From contig CAZPOP010000003.1 in NCBI GenBank assembly GCA_964588305.1, forward strand, positions 1-64,000: a stretch of 64,000 nt of DNA, read 5' to 3'. Origin of the DNA: SM1-73 sp964588305 (lineage in GTDB: Bacteria > Zixibacteria > MSB-5A5 > SM1-73). Shown one piece after another: positions 23,722 through 31,915 of the stretch. The number at the start of each line of letters is the position of its first letter. The stretch's first letter is position 1. Position numbers and translations under genes: made by a program. The notes under the pieces were generated by a model. It worked only from the letters and a program-made list of their open reading frames with translations, had not been told where the DNA came from and did no database searches.

Positions 23722-23880
23722 CAATGAACCACATTGTGGAGAAGAAAACATTACTGACTTATGATAGCAAGGTTGAATTTGTCGATATAACTGACTATGA
23801 TGAATCCGAAGTGAAAGATAAACACCAATGTGAACCGGCGTAATAAACCAGAAATCTTTTTCGCCTGAAGGAGGTGAAAT

Positions 23881-24396
23881 ATGCGTAAGGCAGGCATCCT
23901 GCTTGTAGGGCTTTTAGTTTTGGTGCTTTTTGCCTACTGTGCAAAGAAGCCACCTGTTATGGAGGAAAAACCTGAGGTTCCAGTGGTGACCGAGCCAGAG
24001 CAACCACCATCTGAGCCTGAGATCCCCAGGGAGGACGTGGAGAGGGAGCTGGTGATACAGGCTGATTTGAAGCCCATCTATTTTGATTTCGACAAGTATA
24101 ACCTTCGTCCCGGGGATCGCGAGATTCTGAACCGAAACGCCAAGGTGCTGAAGGAGAATACGGGCGTCAGAATCAGAATCGAAGGTAATTGCGACGAGCG
24201 AGGCACCGTGGAATACAACCTGGCCCTGGGCGAGCGGAGAGCTCGTGCAGCTATGGATTACCTGACAGACCTGGGGATTGATCCCCAGCGCATCTCCATC
24301 ATTAGCTATGGGAAGGAGAAACCCAAATATCCAGGCCATAACCAAGAGGCGTGGTCAAAGAACCGAAGAGACGATTTCATGGTTGCATCTCAGTGA
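23881..24396 (+). CDS. pal: Peptidoglycan-associated lipoprotein (Pal), first copy
   Basis: 171 aa; AAGGAGGTGAAAT precedes the ATG. The signal peptide ends in a weak lipobox FAYC with Cys20, where Tyr at -1 is unusual. A Pro/Glu-rich linker is followed by an OmpA-like peptidoglycan-binding domain (about 60-165) with IYFDFDKYNLRPGD, IEGNCDERGTVEYNLALGER and IISYGKEKPKYPG. Pal anchors the outer membrane to the cell wall and binds TolB. A second, very similar pal follows at 24616, so one of the two may have a specialised role. The C-terminus ends ...RRDDFMVASQ rather than the usual RVDFVI. Confidence 0.93.
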   Translation: MRKAGILLVGLLVLVLFAYCAKKPPVMEEKPEVPVVTEPEQPPSEPEIPREDVERELVIQADLKPIYFDFDKYNLRPGDREILNRNAKVLKENTGVRIRIEGNCDERGTVEYNLALGERRARAAMDYLTDLGIDPQRISIISYGKEKPKYPGHNQEAWSKNRRDDFMVASQ

Positions 24397-24615
24397 GCGT
24401 GGCAAGTATTTTCATAAATCCTGCGGGTTTTGTCGGATCATGAGAGCTCGCCCGCTGAAGCCCTAGGTTCGCGATGCAGAGTATCCGCTGATCTTACTGC
24501 CGGAGACGATGGGCCGTCTTATGAGGATAAGTTCTGATCGTGCTTGATCAGATTTTCAGAAGCTAAGACTTGCGATGCGTAACCCTTAACCATTTTTTGC
24601 CAAAGGAGGCGAAAT

Positions 24616-25116
24616 ATGAAGAAAGCAAGCGTTCTGCTTGTGGCAGTTTTGGCTCTGGCGCTCTTGGCCAGCTGCTGCCCCAGGGTATGTGAAGAGCCGA
24701 TAGTAGTGGAGCCACCTCCACCGCCGCCAGAACCCCCCCCTCCTCCTCCACCTGAGCCCGAAGTGGTAGAGGTAAAGGAGATGGTCTTGGAACCCATCTT
24801 TTTCGACTTTGACAAATACGATCTAAGGCCTGGGGACAAAGAGATATTGGACAGGAACGCCCAAGAACTGAGGAAGAATCCGCAGGCTAAGATCAGGATA
24901 GAAGGGAATTGCGATGAACGGGGAAGCGTAAAGTATAACAGAGGCTTGGGCACCAGAAGAGCTGAGGCTGCCAGGGATTATCTGGCAAAGCTGGGCATCC
25001 CTGCAGACCAGTTTTCCGTCGTCAGCCACGGCAAGGAAAAACCGAAATATCCCGGCAAGACCAAGGAGATTTTCGCAAAGAATCGAAGAGTCGACTTTGT
25101 GATCGAGTTCCAATAG
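24616..25116 (+). CDS. pal: Peptidoglycan-associated lipoprotein (Pal), second copy
   Basis: 166 aa; AAAGGAGGCGAAAT precedes the ATG. The lipobox LAS-Cys20 is canonical. The linker is almost pure Pro/Glu (PPPPPPEPPPPPPPEPE), long enough to form a stiff spacer. The OmpA-like domain (about 55-163) carries IFFDFDKYDLRPGD, IEGNCDERGSVKYNRGLGTR and RVDFVIEF. It is the paralogue of the upstream Pal; here both the lipobox and the C-terminus look more standard, so this copy may be the main TolB partner. A terminator follows at 25133-25160. Confidence 0.93.
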   Translation: MKKASVLLVAVLALALLASCCPRVCEEPIVVEPPPPPPEPPPPPPPEPEVVEVKEMVLEPIFFDFDKYDLRPGDKEILDRNAQELRKNPQAKIRIEGNCDERGSVKYNRGLGTRRAEAARDYLAKLGIPADQFSVVSHGKEKPKYPGKTKEIFAKNRRVDFVIEFQ

Positions 25117-25132
25117 AAAGAATCTGAAAGAG

Positions 25133-25160
25133 GGGGCAGATTCAAATATCTGCCCCTTTT
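25133..25160 (+). terminator. Intrinsic terminator after the second pal
   Basis: GGGGCAGAT (25133-25141), loop of 6, ATCTGCCCC (25148-25156), then TTTT. It could be partial, since cpoB continues in the same direction. Confidence 0.85.
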
Positions 25161-25347
25161 GGCGTTTCATTTGCCGACCGACTCGGATGGAAAGACCAAG
25201 CGGGCAATTTTCGGCTGCCCCAATCCCTTGGCGCCACAGAACAAGAACCGCAAAGCCCTTTGACCTTCGGAGCTTGGTGTGATCAAAACACACCGACTGG
25301 CACCGAGAGCCAACCGCGAAAGACAAGTATGAAAGAGGTGATTAGCT

Positions 25348-26103
25348 TTGGCAACAAAAAAAATAAAGGCGTTTTTTCTCTTTCTTATGTTTCTCCTTGC
25401 ATTATCCGGCTGTGCTTCTCGCTGGCAGATGGAGGGGCTCAAAAGACAGGCAGATTATTTGGAGAAGAGCAATCGCAGATTGGAGGAGCGTACAGCCCAA
25501 CTGGATAGTCTTCTCAGAGAGCAGATCGAGCTGACCAACCGATTAAGGGCGGATCTTGCCAGCACCTTAGGAGAGATGGATGAAAGAATGGGAGTCGTAG
25601 AAGGCAAGTTGGAGGATTTGGGCCAAAGATTTCCGGAGCTACACCAGAAAATAGATTTGGTCAAACGGCAGGTTTCCAGAAAGGATACGGCTGAAGCTTC
25701 TGATACCAGTAAAACCCCCATCAACGTGGACCCCAAACAGCTGTACGACGCCGCCTATCTGGATTTGACCAAGGGAAAGTATGATTTGGCCGTTACGGGA
25801 TTTACCAACTATCTGAAGTACTTCCCCGAGACCGAGCTGGCCGACAACGCTCAATATTGGCTGGGAGAGTGCCATTACGCCAAGAAGAACTACACCAAGG
25901 CCGCCATCGAATTCCACAAAGTATTGGAGAATTACTCCACCGGGGACAAGGTTCCCAGCGCACTGTACAAACTGGGCTTGTCCTTGTTGGAACTCAAAAG
26001 CGTGGGACAAGCAAATAAGTACTTTCAAGAGCTAATCGACAAATACCCCACCACTGAAGAAGCCAAACTGGCAAAGGAGAGACTGAATAAGGCCAAAGGT
26101 TAG
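25348..26103 (+). CDS. ybgF: CpoB/YbgF-type TPR lipoprotein
   Basis: 251 aa starting at TTG with AGAGGTGA upstream. The signal peptide ends in lipobox LSG-Cys22. Residues about 25-110 form a coiled coil (LERQADYLEKSN-type heptads, MDERMGVVEGKLEDLG), and about 130-250 hold TPR repeats (LYDAAYLDLTKGKYDLAVTG, AQYWLGECHYAKKNYTKAAI, KYFQELIDKYPTTEEAKLAK) as in the outer-membrane-lipoprotein/YbgF family. It typically closes the tol-pal cluster and coordinates cell-wall synthesis with outer-membrane constriction. E. coli CpoB is soluble; this one has a lipidation motif. Confidence 0.9.
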   Translation: MATKKIKAFFLFLMFLLALSGCASRWQMEGLKRQADYLEKSNRRLEERTAQLDSLLREQIELTNRLRADLASTLGEMDERMGVVEGKLEDLGQRFPELHQKIDLVKRQVSRKDTAEASDTSKTPINVDPKQLYDAAYLDLTKGKYDLAVTGFTNYLKYFPETELADNAQYWLGECHYAKKNYTKAAIEFHKVLENYSTGDKVPSALYKLGLSLLELKSVGQANKYFQELIDKYPTTEEAKLAKERLNKAKG

Positions 26104-26225
26104 AATGGGCCCTTGCGGGCCCGCGATCTTATGGCTGCGAGTTACGGGAAGTGAGCGCTTCAATCTGCACTGTGGCTCTTGTCTCTGACCTGATCAGGGC
26201 AACATTTTGTCAAACCGCCTTTCCT

Positions 26226-27251
26226 TTAGACTTTCACCCTCCTCAAATTCTCCGCTGCCCTTTCCGGGGTGGTTGAATCTATATAGAACCCGGTTCCCCA
26301 TTCAAAGCCATCGATCCTGGTGTGACAGGGCATGATCTCTATGTGCCAATGGTAATCCTCGTCTAAGGTCCTCCAGGCTCCTCCCCTGCGGTGAGTGCGG
26401 TTGGGTCCGGTGTGAAGAATGTAATTGTAAGGGGGATCATCCAGCAGGATCTTCAATCTGAGCAGCACCTCTTTAAGGAAATCTGCCAAACTCCCAGCCA
26501 GTTTTTCATCTATTTGCTCGAAATCTACCGAGTGCTTCCTGGGCAGAATCCAGACCTCGTGAGTGAAACGAGAGGCAAAAGGACAGATGGCAATAAAATG
26601 CTGGTTGGTGGCAACGATCCTTTTCTTTGTGGAAAGCTCCTGCCTGATTGTGTCGCAATAGACGCATCTTTCCTTGTAATCGTAGTACTCCTTGGCCCCG
26701 CTAAGTTCTTCCTTAAGATTCTTCGGAGTGATGGAAAGGGCGATCAGCTGAGAGTGGGTATGTTTGATTGGCACAGAGCTTGCCCTTTCCCCGTAGTTTT
26801 TGAAGATGGCCACCGACCTGAATCTTTGGTCCTTCTTCAAATCCAAAACCCTTTGCCTATACGCCAATAGAACCTTCTGGATCTGTGAAGCTTCCAGATC
26901 AGCTAAATTGGCGACGTGCTCGGGGGTTTCGATAATTATCTCGTGAGCACCCACGCTGTTCATCAGGTCATACATCAACTCCGCTCTCCGGTCCAGCTCC
27001 ATTTCCACTTTCAAAGCCGGAGAGACATTGGGCACCACCCTCACCTGCCAGCCCGGCTTATCCTTTTGGGATCCTTCGTTTCTCAAGGCAAAGATCTCAG
27101 GAGGCGTATTCCCCTCATTCCCTTCACAAAAAGGACAAACCCCCTTTTCGGCCAACCCCTCCATCTCAACTAAGCTGGAGGATTTCCCGGCCATTCTGTC
27201 CGTGTTTACCACCCATCTTCCGGTGATAGGGTCTCTTCTCAAAGTGCACAT
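26226..27251 (-). CDS. galT: Galactose-1-phosphate uridylyltransferase
   Basis: 341 aa from the ATG at 27249-27251; GGAG lies 8 bases upstream, whereas a GTG two codons earlier would be too close to it. The HIT-superfamily fold shows zinc ligands in CPFC (Cys39, Cys42), the active-site motif His164-Thr-His166-Ser-Gln168 (nucleophile His166), and a C-terminal HWHIEIMP. It transfers UMP between glucose-1-P and galactose-1-P in the Leloir pathway. It follows lptD on the same strand after 56 bases and may be co-transcribed, which would link sugar-nucleotide supply with surface glycan assembly. A hairpin GGGCCC-TTGC-GGGCCC (26107-26122) lies between it and the convergent ybgF. Confidence 0.93.
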   Translation of the reverse strand: MCTLRRDPITGRWVVNTDRMAGKSSSLVEMEGLAEKGVCPFCEGNEGNTPPEIFALRNEGSQKDKPGWQVRVVPNVSPALKVEMELDRRAELMYDLMNSVGAHEIIIETPEHVANLADLEASQIQKVLLAYRQRVLDLKKDQRFRSVAIFKNYGERASSVPIKHTHSQLIALSITPKNLKEELSGAKEYYDYKERCVYCDTIRQELSTKKRIVATNQHFIAICPFASRFTHEVWILPRKHSVDFEQIDEKLAGSLADFLKEVLLRLKILLDDPPYNYILHTGPNRTHRRGGAWRTLDEDYHWHIEIMPCHTRIDGFEWGTGFYIDSTTPERAAENLRRVKV

Positions 27252-27307
27252 GTTCACAACTCCTATTCAAAGGTCCAAAAGATCAAAACATTCGAATGTT
27301 CAAAAGC

Positions 27308-30300
27308 TTAGAAGAACATTTCCCTTATGCCTTTCTGGCTCTTTTCGATTTTTATCTCTGGGAGCGCCTTTATGTTTAGTCGGAAATAATATCCCTGTCG
27401 GTATCCGTTCACGATCCAGGTAAACCTTCCCTCCCAGCAATGCATATCCCGATAAATCTCGAAGGTCTGCTCGGTGATTTCCTTCTCTGCAAAATCGTAG
27501 CGGTTACCGTAATCCAAAAGCCAGTGTCTGGTCAAGGGCAGGCGAAGAGAGAAGCTGGCCCAATGATTTTCACCGGCTCCCCGGGTTTTGCTGAAACGAT
27601 GTGAGATACTCACATTCCAGTTCTGGGTCACTTCTCCTGATAAACTCTGTAGTCCTTCCTGCGGCGGAGTCAATCCTTCGAATTCTTCGACCGTGTGTGC
27701 CTCTGTTTCCTGCCAGCTCCCTCGTAAACTCACCCGAGTATCGAAGCTGAAAGAGACCCAGCGAGGAGATAGCAGTCTTAACTCCCCGGTATCTTTGTCA
27801 TAAAAATCGTGAGAGGCGGAGAAGGACAAATCTACGTTCCTGATGGCAGACGACCGCAGCCCGGTGGAGAGATTCGATAATTTGCGCTCTTTGGCCAAAA
27901 AGTTATAAGCCGAGCTGAAGTTCAGGGTAAAAAGGTCCAGTTTCTTCTCCACCTCTTTGCCCTCGGATACCGATTTGGTTTTCATCTGGACTAAGTTGCT
28001 CAAGCTGAAATTCACTGACTTCTGCTTTCCCCCACCACCGCCTCTTCCGGTATAGCTTCTGTATTCTTCCTTGCGGTCAAACTCGGGTCTCCACGCAAAG
28101 CTCAAATTGGGGGTCATTACATGCCTTATTCCAGCCAGTCTGCCTAGCCTGGGATTGAAGGTTCCGTAAACGGTGGTTCTGGCAGAAAGACTGGTTGAAT
28201 AGGTTCCCCGCCTGGCAGAGCTGTTTCCCAAAAGCGGGAAATCATCGCTCATATTTGTTTTGAAAACCCAGTACCAGGTTTCCTGATAATTAAACTGAGG
28301 ATTCAAAACCAGCCAGCCGAGGAGCTTCTGGGGAGCGCTGAGGTTGAGGTAATTGTCCGAAACCATGTATTTTTTTCGATCGAGATATCCTGTTCTCTCC
28401 TTCCTGTAGTAATAGTTGACCAAATTGGAAGAAAAGGAATAGTAAATCGAATTATACCATCTCTTGGAAGCTTCACCTGTTTCCTCACCTTCCGGGGAAA
28501 AGAGTGGCAAGGTCGATCGCGACAGCCTCAGGGTGGGCAAAAGTGCGGAACGGTCATCGGAGTCTAAGTTAACCGTCTGATCCAGAGCCAAGGTCAAACT
28601 GGTATTTGTCCATTTCTTGCTTAAGTTCATCTGTGATCGCAACGACCGATTTCTTCTCTCGTAAGGATCTAAGTTCAGGTCACGCCAGAAGTCTTTGTCG
28701 CTTAAAAACTTTCCGGAGGCGGAAAAATCTACCGAGGGAGTTATGGTCTGGCGATGGTTTATTACCAAATCCCATCTGTTGCGCCTCCATTTGGTGTAGG
28801 TGTATGTATCCCACCCTGACTCCCTGTGATATGATCCTGATATGCTTCCGCTCAAAAGATAACGTACCGCATATCTGGCGTCGGATTTGATCAACCATCC
28901 GGAACCTTCATAATAGTCAAAGGCAGTCTTCAGGTCCCAATAATCTGAAGCAGCCCAGTAATACCCTAAATTGCGAATGAATCTCTCTCCCGCTTCCAGA
29001 TTCCCCACATCGAAAGTCAAAAACCCTGAATGCCTTCCCGGCTTTATGGGAAAGACATAGTAGGGAATGGCTGCCACCGGAATGTCTGCAATGTATAGCA
29101 CCACTGGCTTGGCCACCACCTTGTCTTTAGCAATGATTTTCATCCTCTTTGAGTAGAAATGAAAATGAGGTTCATCCTTGTCACAGGTGGTATAACTCCC
29201 TTTATCTGCCAGCAGCACCTCATCGGTTATTTTTCTTAACCTGTGGCCGTGATAAACTCCCGCTTGAAACTGGGTCTCCCCCGCCTCCACCTTTCCTCTC
29301 CTGGAGTTTAGATCATAAGTCATCCTCTTCCCTTTTATCTCATCCTTCCCCTCTTTGAGCACCGGCAAATCGAACCATTGCTGATCTTCCCCACTCTCGG
29401 TTTCTCCCGCGCCCTCTTTGGTGCCCTCCGCCACCAAGATTTCTTTCTCGGTATGATAAAAAATCCTGCCCGCGGTCAAAAGGATCTGGCCGTATTCCAA
29501 ACTGCTTTTTCCATCCAGGGTTATCAGATTTTTCTCAATCAGATAGTCTATCCTATCAGCGGAATACTTTATGGTATCCTCTGTACTCGCATCCGAGGTG
29601 AGCTCTTCGGACAGACCATCCTCGGTTTTTTCTTTTCCGCCGGAGGCGGATCCTTCGGAAGGGAAAGAATACGTCCCCATAGCTCCGCCTTTGATCAAAA
29701 CCCTCTTTATGCGATCATCGGACAGAAACAGATTAATGGTATCCCCGGACGCTTCGTTTTTGTCTCCGGAGATGCTTTGCATAGTAGCGGAACTACCTTT
29801 CTGGGAGGGATAGAATATGCTTCCGGCATTGCCCGAAGCCTTCACCTCTTTCAGTTCCTCGTCTTCTAGCCAGAAGACCATCTCTTTCCCCGAAAGAAAA
29901 CTTTCTTTCCCTCCACTTTCGGCAACCGATTCGTAGGACGTCGGCTGACTGAGTGAATCTTCCATTTCAAGGTGAGAAGCCTTGGCATTGCCAAACACTT
30001 CGATCCTTTCCACCTTTTCATCCTTAAGGTATATCTCCATTCTATCGCCGGACAGACGATCTCTTTCTTTTTCAGCTTCCGGGCTTCCCTCAAGCTTTAT
30101 CCTGTTTTCGTCATTCAGCAGATAAGCCGAATCACATTTGGCCTTCATGCTCCCCTTGGTGATCAGCACATCCTTTTTGGCCATCCCTCTTTTTTGGTCC
30201 GCATGATATTCCATTATCTGGCTGACTATCGTAACGCTGCTATCTCCCTTATTCGGTTTCAAGATTAGGGCAGGGGACTGCGAGAACAAGGCAAACTTGG

Positions 30301-30760
30301 TGGTGCGATCGTACTCTCCGTGTCCGCCGCTTATTGCCGCATCCTCCTTTTTGCTGACAAGTCTCACGTTTCCGTCTGCCACCACCTTCCTGGAATTCTT
30401 GGAATAGGTCACCCTATCTGCCCAGAGAATTTGATCCGGGTCTTCGATCTTGACGTCGTCTATAAAGACCACCTGACCTGCGGTGCGATACCACACCGCC
30501 CGTTGGCTTTCCAGGTTTATGTCGCCGTGCTTGAATCTGACATTGCCGATCAAATTGAGCATGACATTGTCCTTCTCCATTCTTAACTCGGAAAAATCGG
30601 CATTCAGAAGCTCAATAGATTCGCTTCGCTCACTACGAGTGGATTCGCTGCGTTCACTACCGGTCGGCCCCTTTTCGGACTGCTCAGCAGATTGAGTTAG
30701 AGGATACGAAAGGATAAAGACAAAAACGATTGTGAAAAGAAAGAAAACTCTTGTGTTCAT
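27308..30760 (-). CDS. lptD: LPS-assembly outer-membrane protein LptD
   Basis: 1150 aa from the ATG at 30758-30760; an in-frame TTG ten codons upstream is less likely because the signal peptide (RVFFLFTIVFVFILSYPLTQ) follows this ATG directly. The N-terminal half (about 40-500) contains repeated OstA/LptA-like beta-jellyroll segments (NLIGNVRFKHGDI, RVTYSKNSRKVVADGNVRLV, EGSPEAEKERDRL), and the C-terminal half is a beta-barrel with the family signature AIPYYVFPIKPGRHSGFLTF. It inserts lipopolysaccharide into the outer leaflet. It is longer than E. coli LptD because of extra OstA-like units. Near residues 22-40 there is a tandem repeat of SERSES/TRSERSE. Confidence 0.92.
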   Translation of the reverse strand: MNTRVFFLFTIVFVFILSYPLTQSAEQSEKGPTGSERSESTRSERSESIELLNADFSELRMEKDNVMLNLIGNVRFKHGDINLESQRAVWYRTAGQVVFIDDVKIEDPDQILWADRVTYSKNSRKVVADGNVRLVSKKEDAAISGGHGEYDRTTKFALFSQSPALILKPNKGDSSVTIVSQIMEYHADQKRGMAKKDVLITKGSMKAKCDSAYLLNDENRIKLEGSPEAEKERDRLSGDRMEIYLKDEKVERIEVFGNAKASHLEMEDSLSQPTSYESVAESGGKESFLSGKEMVFWLEDEELKEVKASGNAGSIFYPSQKGSSATMQSISGDKNEASGDTINLFLSDDRIKRVLIKGGAMGTYSFPSEGSASGGKEKTEDGLSEELTSDASTEDTIKYSADRIDYLIEKNLITLDGKSSLEYGQILLTAGRIFYHTEKEILVAEGTKEGAGETESGEDQQWFDLPVLKEGKDEIKGKRMTYDLNSRRGKVEAGETQFQAGVYHGHRLRKITDEVLLADKGSYTTCDKDEPHFHFYSKRMKIIAKDKVVAKPVVLYIADIPVAAIPYYVFPIKPGRHSGFLTFDVGNLEAGERFIRNLGYYWAASDYWDLKTAFDYYEGSGWLIKSDARYAVRYLLSGSISGSYHRESGWDTYTYTKWRRNRWDLVINHRQTITPSVDFSASGKFLSDKDFWRDLNLDPYERRNRSLRSQMNLSKKWTNTSLTLALDQTVNLDSDDRSALLPTLRLSRSTLPLFSPEGEETGEASKRWYNSIYYSFSSNLVNYYYRKERTGYLDRKKYMVSDNYLNLSAPQKLLGWLVLNPQFNYQETWYWVFKTNMSDDFPLLGNSSARRGTYSTSLSARTTVYGTFNPRLGRLAGIRHVMTPNLSFAWRPEFDRKEEYRSYTGRGGGGGKQKSVNFSLSNLVQMKTKSVSEGKEVEKKLDLFTLNFSSAYNFLAKERKLSNLSTGLRSSAIRNVDLSFSASHDFYDKDTGELRLLSPRWVSFSFDTRVSLRGSWQETEAHTVEEFEGLTPPQEGLQSLSGEVTQNWNVSISHRFSKTRGAGENHWASFSLRLPLTRHWLLDYGNRYDFAEKEITEQTFEIYRDMHCWEGRFTWIVNGYRQGYYFRLNIKALPEIKIEKSQKGIREMFF
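30618..30665 (-). repeat. 24-bp tandem repeat within lptD
   Basis: Two units of GATTCGCT(T/G)CG(C/T)TCACTAC with period 24, encoding Ser/Glu/Arg-rich residues just after the signal peptide of LptD. Confidence 0.75.
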
Positions 30761-30925
30761 TTTTCTAAAGACTGCACGAGTTGTATCCAAGAATCGCGAA
30801 TTTGAGCCCTTACTCTTTCTGTGCGAAAGGCCACCTCTTTTTCACTCATCTGGGTCCGATGCTTGTGTCATATATGTTATACTCAAAATATCGAAAATGG
30901 AATTCAATATCAAGATTTTAAAAAT

Positions 30926-30950
30926 AAAAAAACCGCCCATCTGGGCGGTC
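30926..30950 (-). terminator. Intrinsic terminator of the DUF169 gene
   Basis: On the minus strand: ACCGCCCA, loop, GGGCGGT (30933-30950), then a run of seven T (30926-30932). Confidence 0.9.
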
Positions 30951-31016
30951 GGTATCAAGTCTCGAGTGCAGGCAGCTAAACCAATCCCCCCTGTTGAGGC
31001 CGATGCGTCAGAATAT

Positions 31017-31781
31017 CTAATTCCCCTTTTCCGTTTGATTCATCCTTTGGCTTACCTTCTTCCAAGAAGGCGTGATGAGAAAGCTCTCCTCCATATTTTC
31101 AATCATCCTGACGAACTTTTTCATCGGCACCGAGAAGGTAAGAACCTCCTCTGGAACGCATGGCCGCGCCGAGACGTCAAACATCCCCAGAACGCATCTG
31201 GGGTGATCGGAGTCTTTTTCCAGGTAAGGATACTGCCCGATGGAACCACAGCCGGCAGCAAAGGGCGCGAATACTCCGTTGGGATCGATCTCATCATAAT
31301 TTGCGAGCGTGAAAAGACCGGAGAGGACGTCAGGCTGGGCAAAGAAGATCACCACATCAGGATCATCCGACTCCTCCAGCATATCCCATCTCTTGAAAAT
31401 AACGAACTCAGCCGGCGCCTTGAAGTCCGGCAGCATCCTCATCGCCTCCCTGACCAACTCCGGCGACTTTTTATAGCGTTCTCCTTCAAGCTTTCCGGGA
31501 ATCCCGCACGATAAGAAGTATTCGAAGTTTGGCGCGATCTCTCGCGAAAAGCCCAGATACCTTTTTCCACCACCGCACCCAACTGTGTCCGCAGTAAAGC
31601 AAAGAGATTCTCCCTTCCCTACTTCCGACAGATCGCAAATAACACACCTATGCCCTGAGGGCGGTTCCGTTAGTCTGGTGTTGCCCCTCTGGTCAGCATA
31701 GTAAAAAGTGATGGGAAGACCTGCGCCGTTGAAGTACTTTCTCCACAGCACAATGAATTTCTGTTTGATCTTCACATCCAT
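31017..31781 (-). CDS. DUF169 family protein
   Basis: 254 aa, no signal peptide. The family pattern includes LPITFYYADQ near the N-terminus, Cys-containing motifs GHRCVICDL, CFTADTVGCGGGKRYLGF and FAAGCGSIG, and the closing FSVPMKKFVRMIENMEESFL. Conserved Cys residues suggest a metal or redox site, but no biochemical role is established for DUF169. A terminator follows on the minus strand (30926-30950), so it is a single gene between lptD and the first M6 protease gene. The family call is from motif memory. Confidence 0.8.
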   Translation of the reverse strand: MDVKIKQKFIVLWRKYFNGAGLPITFYYADQRGNTRLTEPPSGHRCVICDLSEVGKGESLCFTADTVGCGGGKRYLGFSREIAPNFEYFLSCGIPGKLEGERYKKSPELVREAMRMLPDFKAPAEFVIFKRWDMLEESDDPDVVIFFAQPDVLSGLFTLANYDEIDPNGVFAPFAAGCGSIGQYPYLEKDSDHPRCVLGMFDVSARPCVPEEVLTFSVPMKKFVRMIENMEESFLITPSWKKVSQRMNQTEKGN

Positions 31782-31915
31782 GATTTTTCTCCTGCGCTGA
31801 GGATCAGCTTTCCTGCCATTGTTACAATACTATTATGCCCGTGACGCCCGCGGCACAGCGGACAAAAGGAAACATACTCTATTTGCTGATTGCAGGACAT
31901 CCGAGCATTGTAAAG

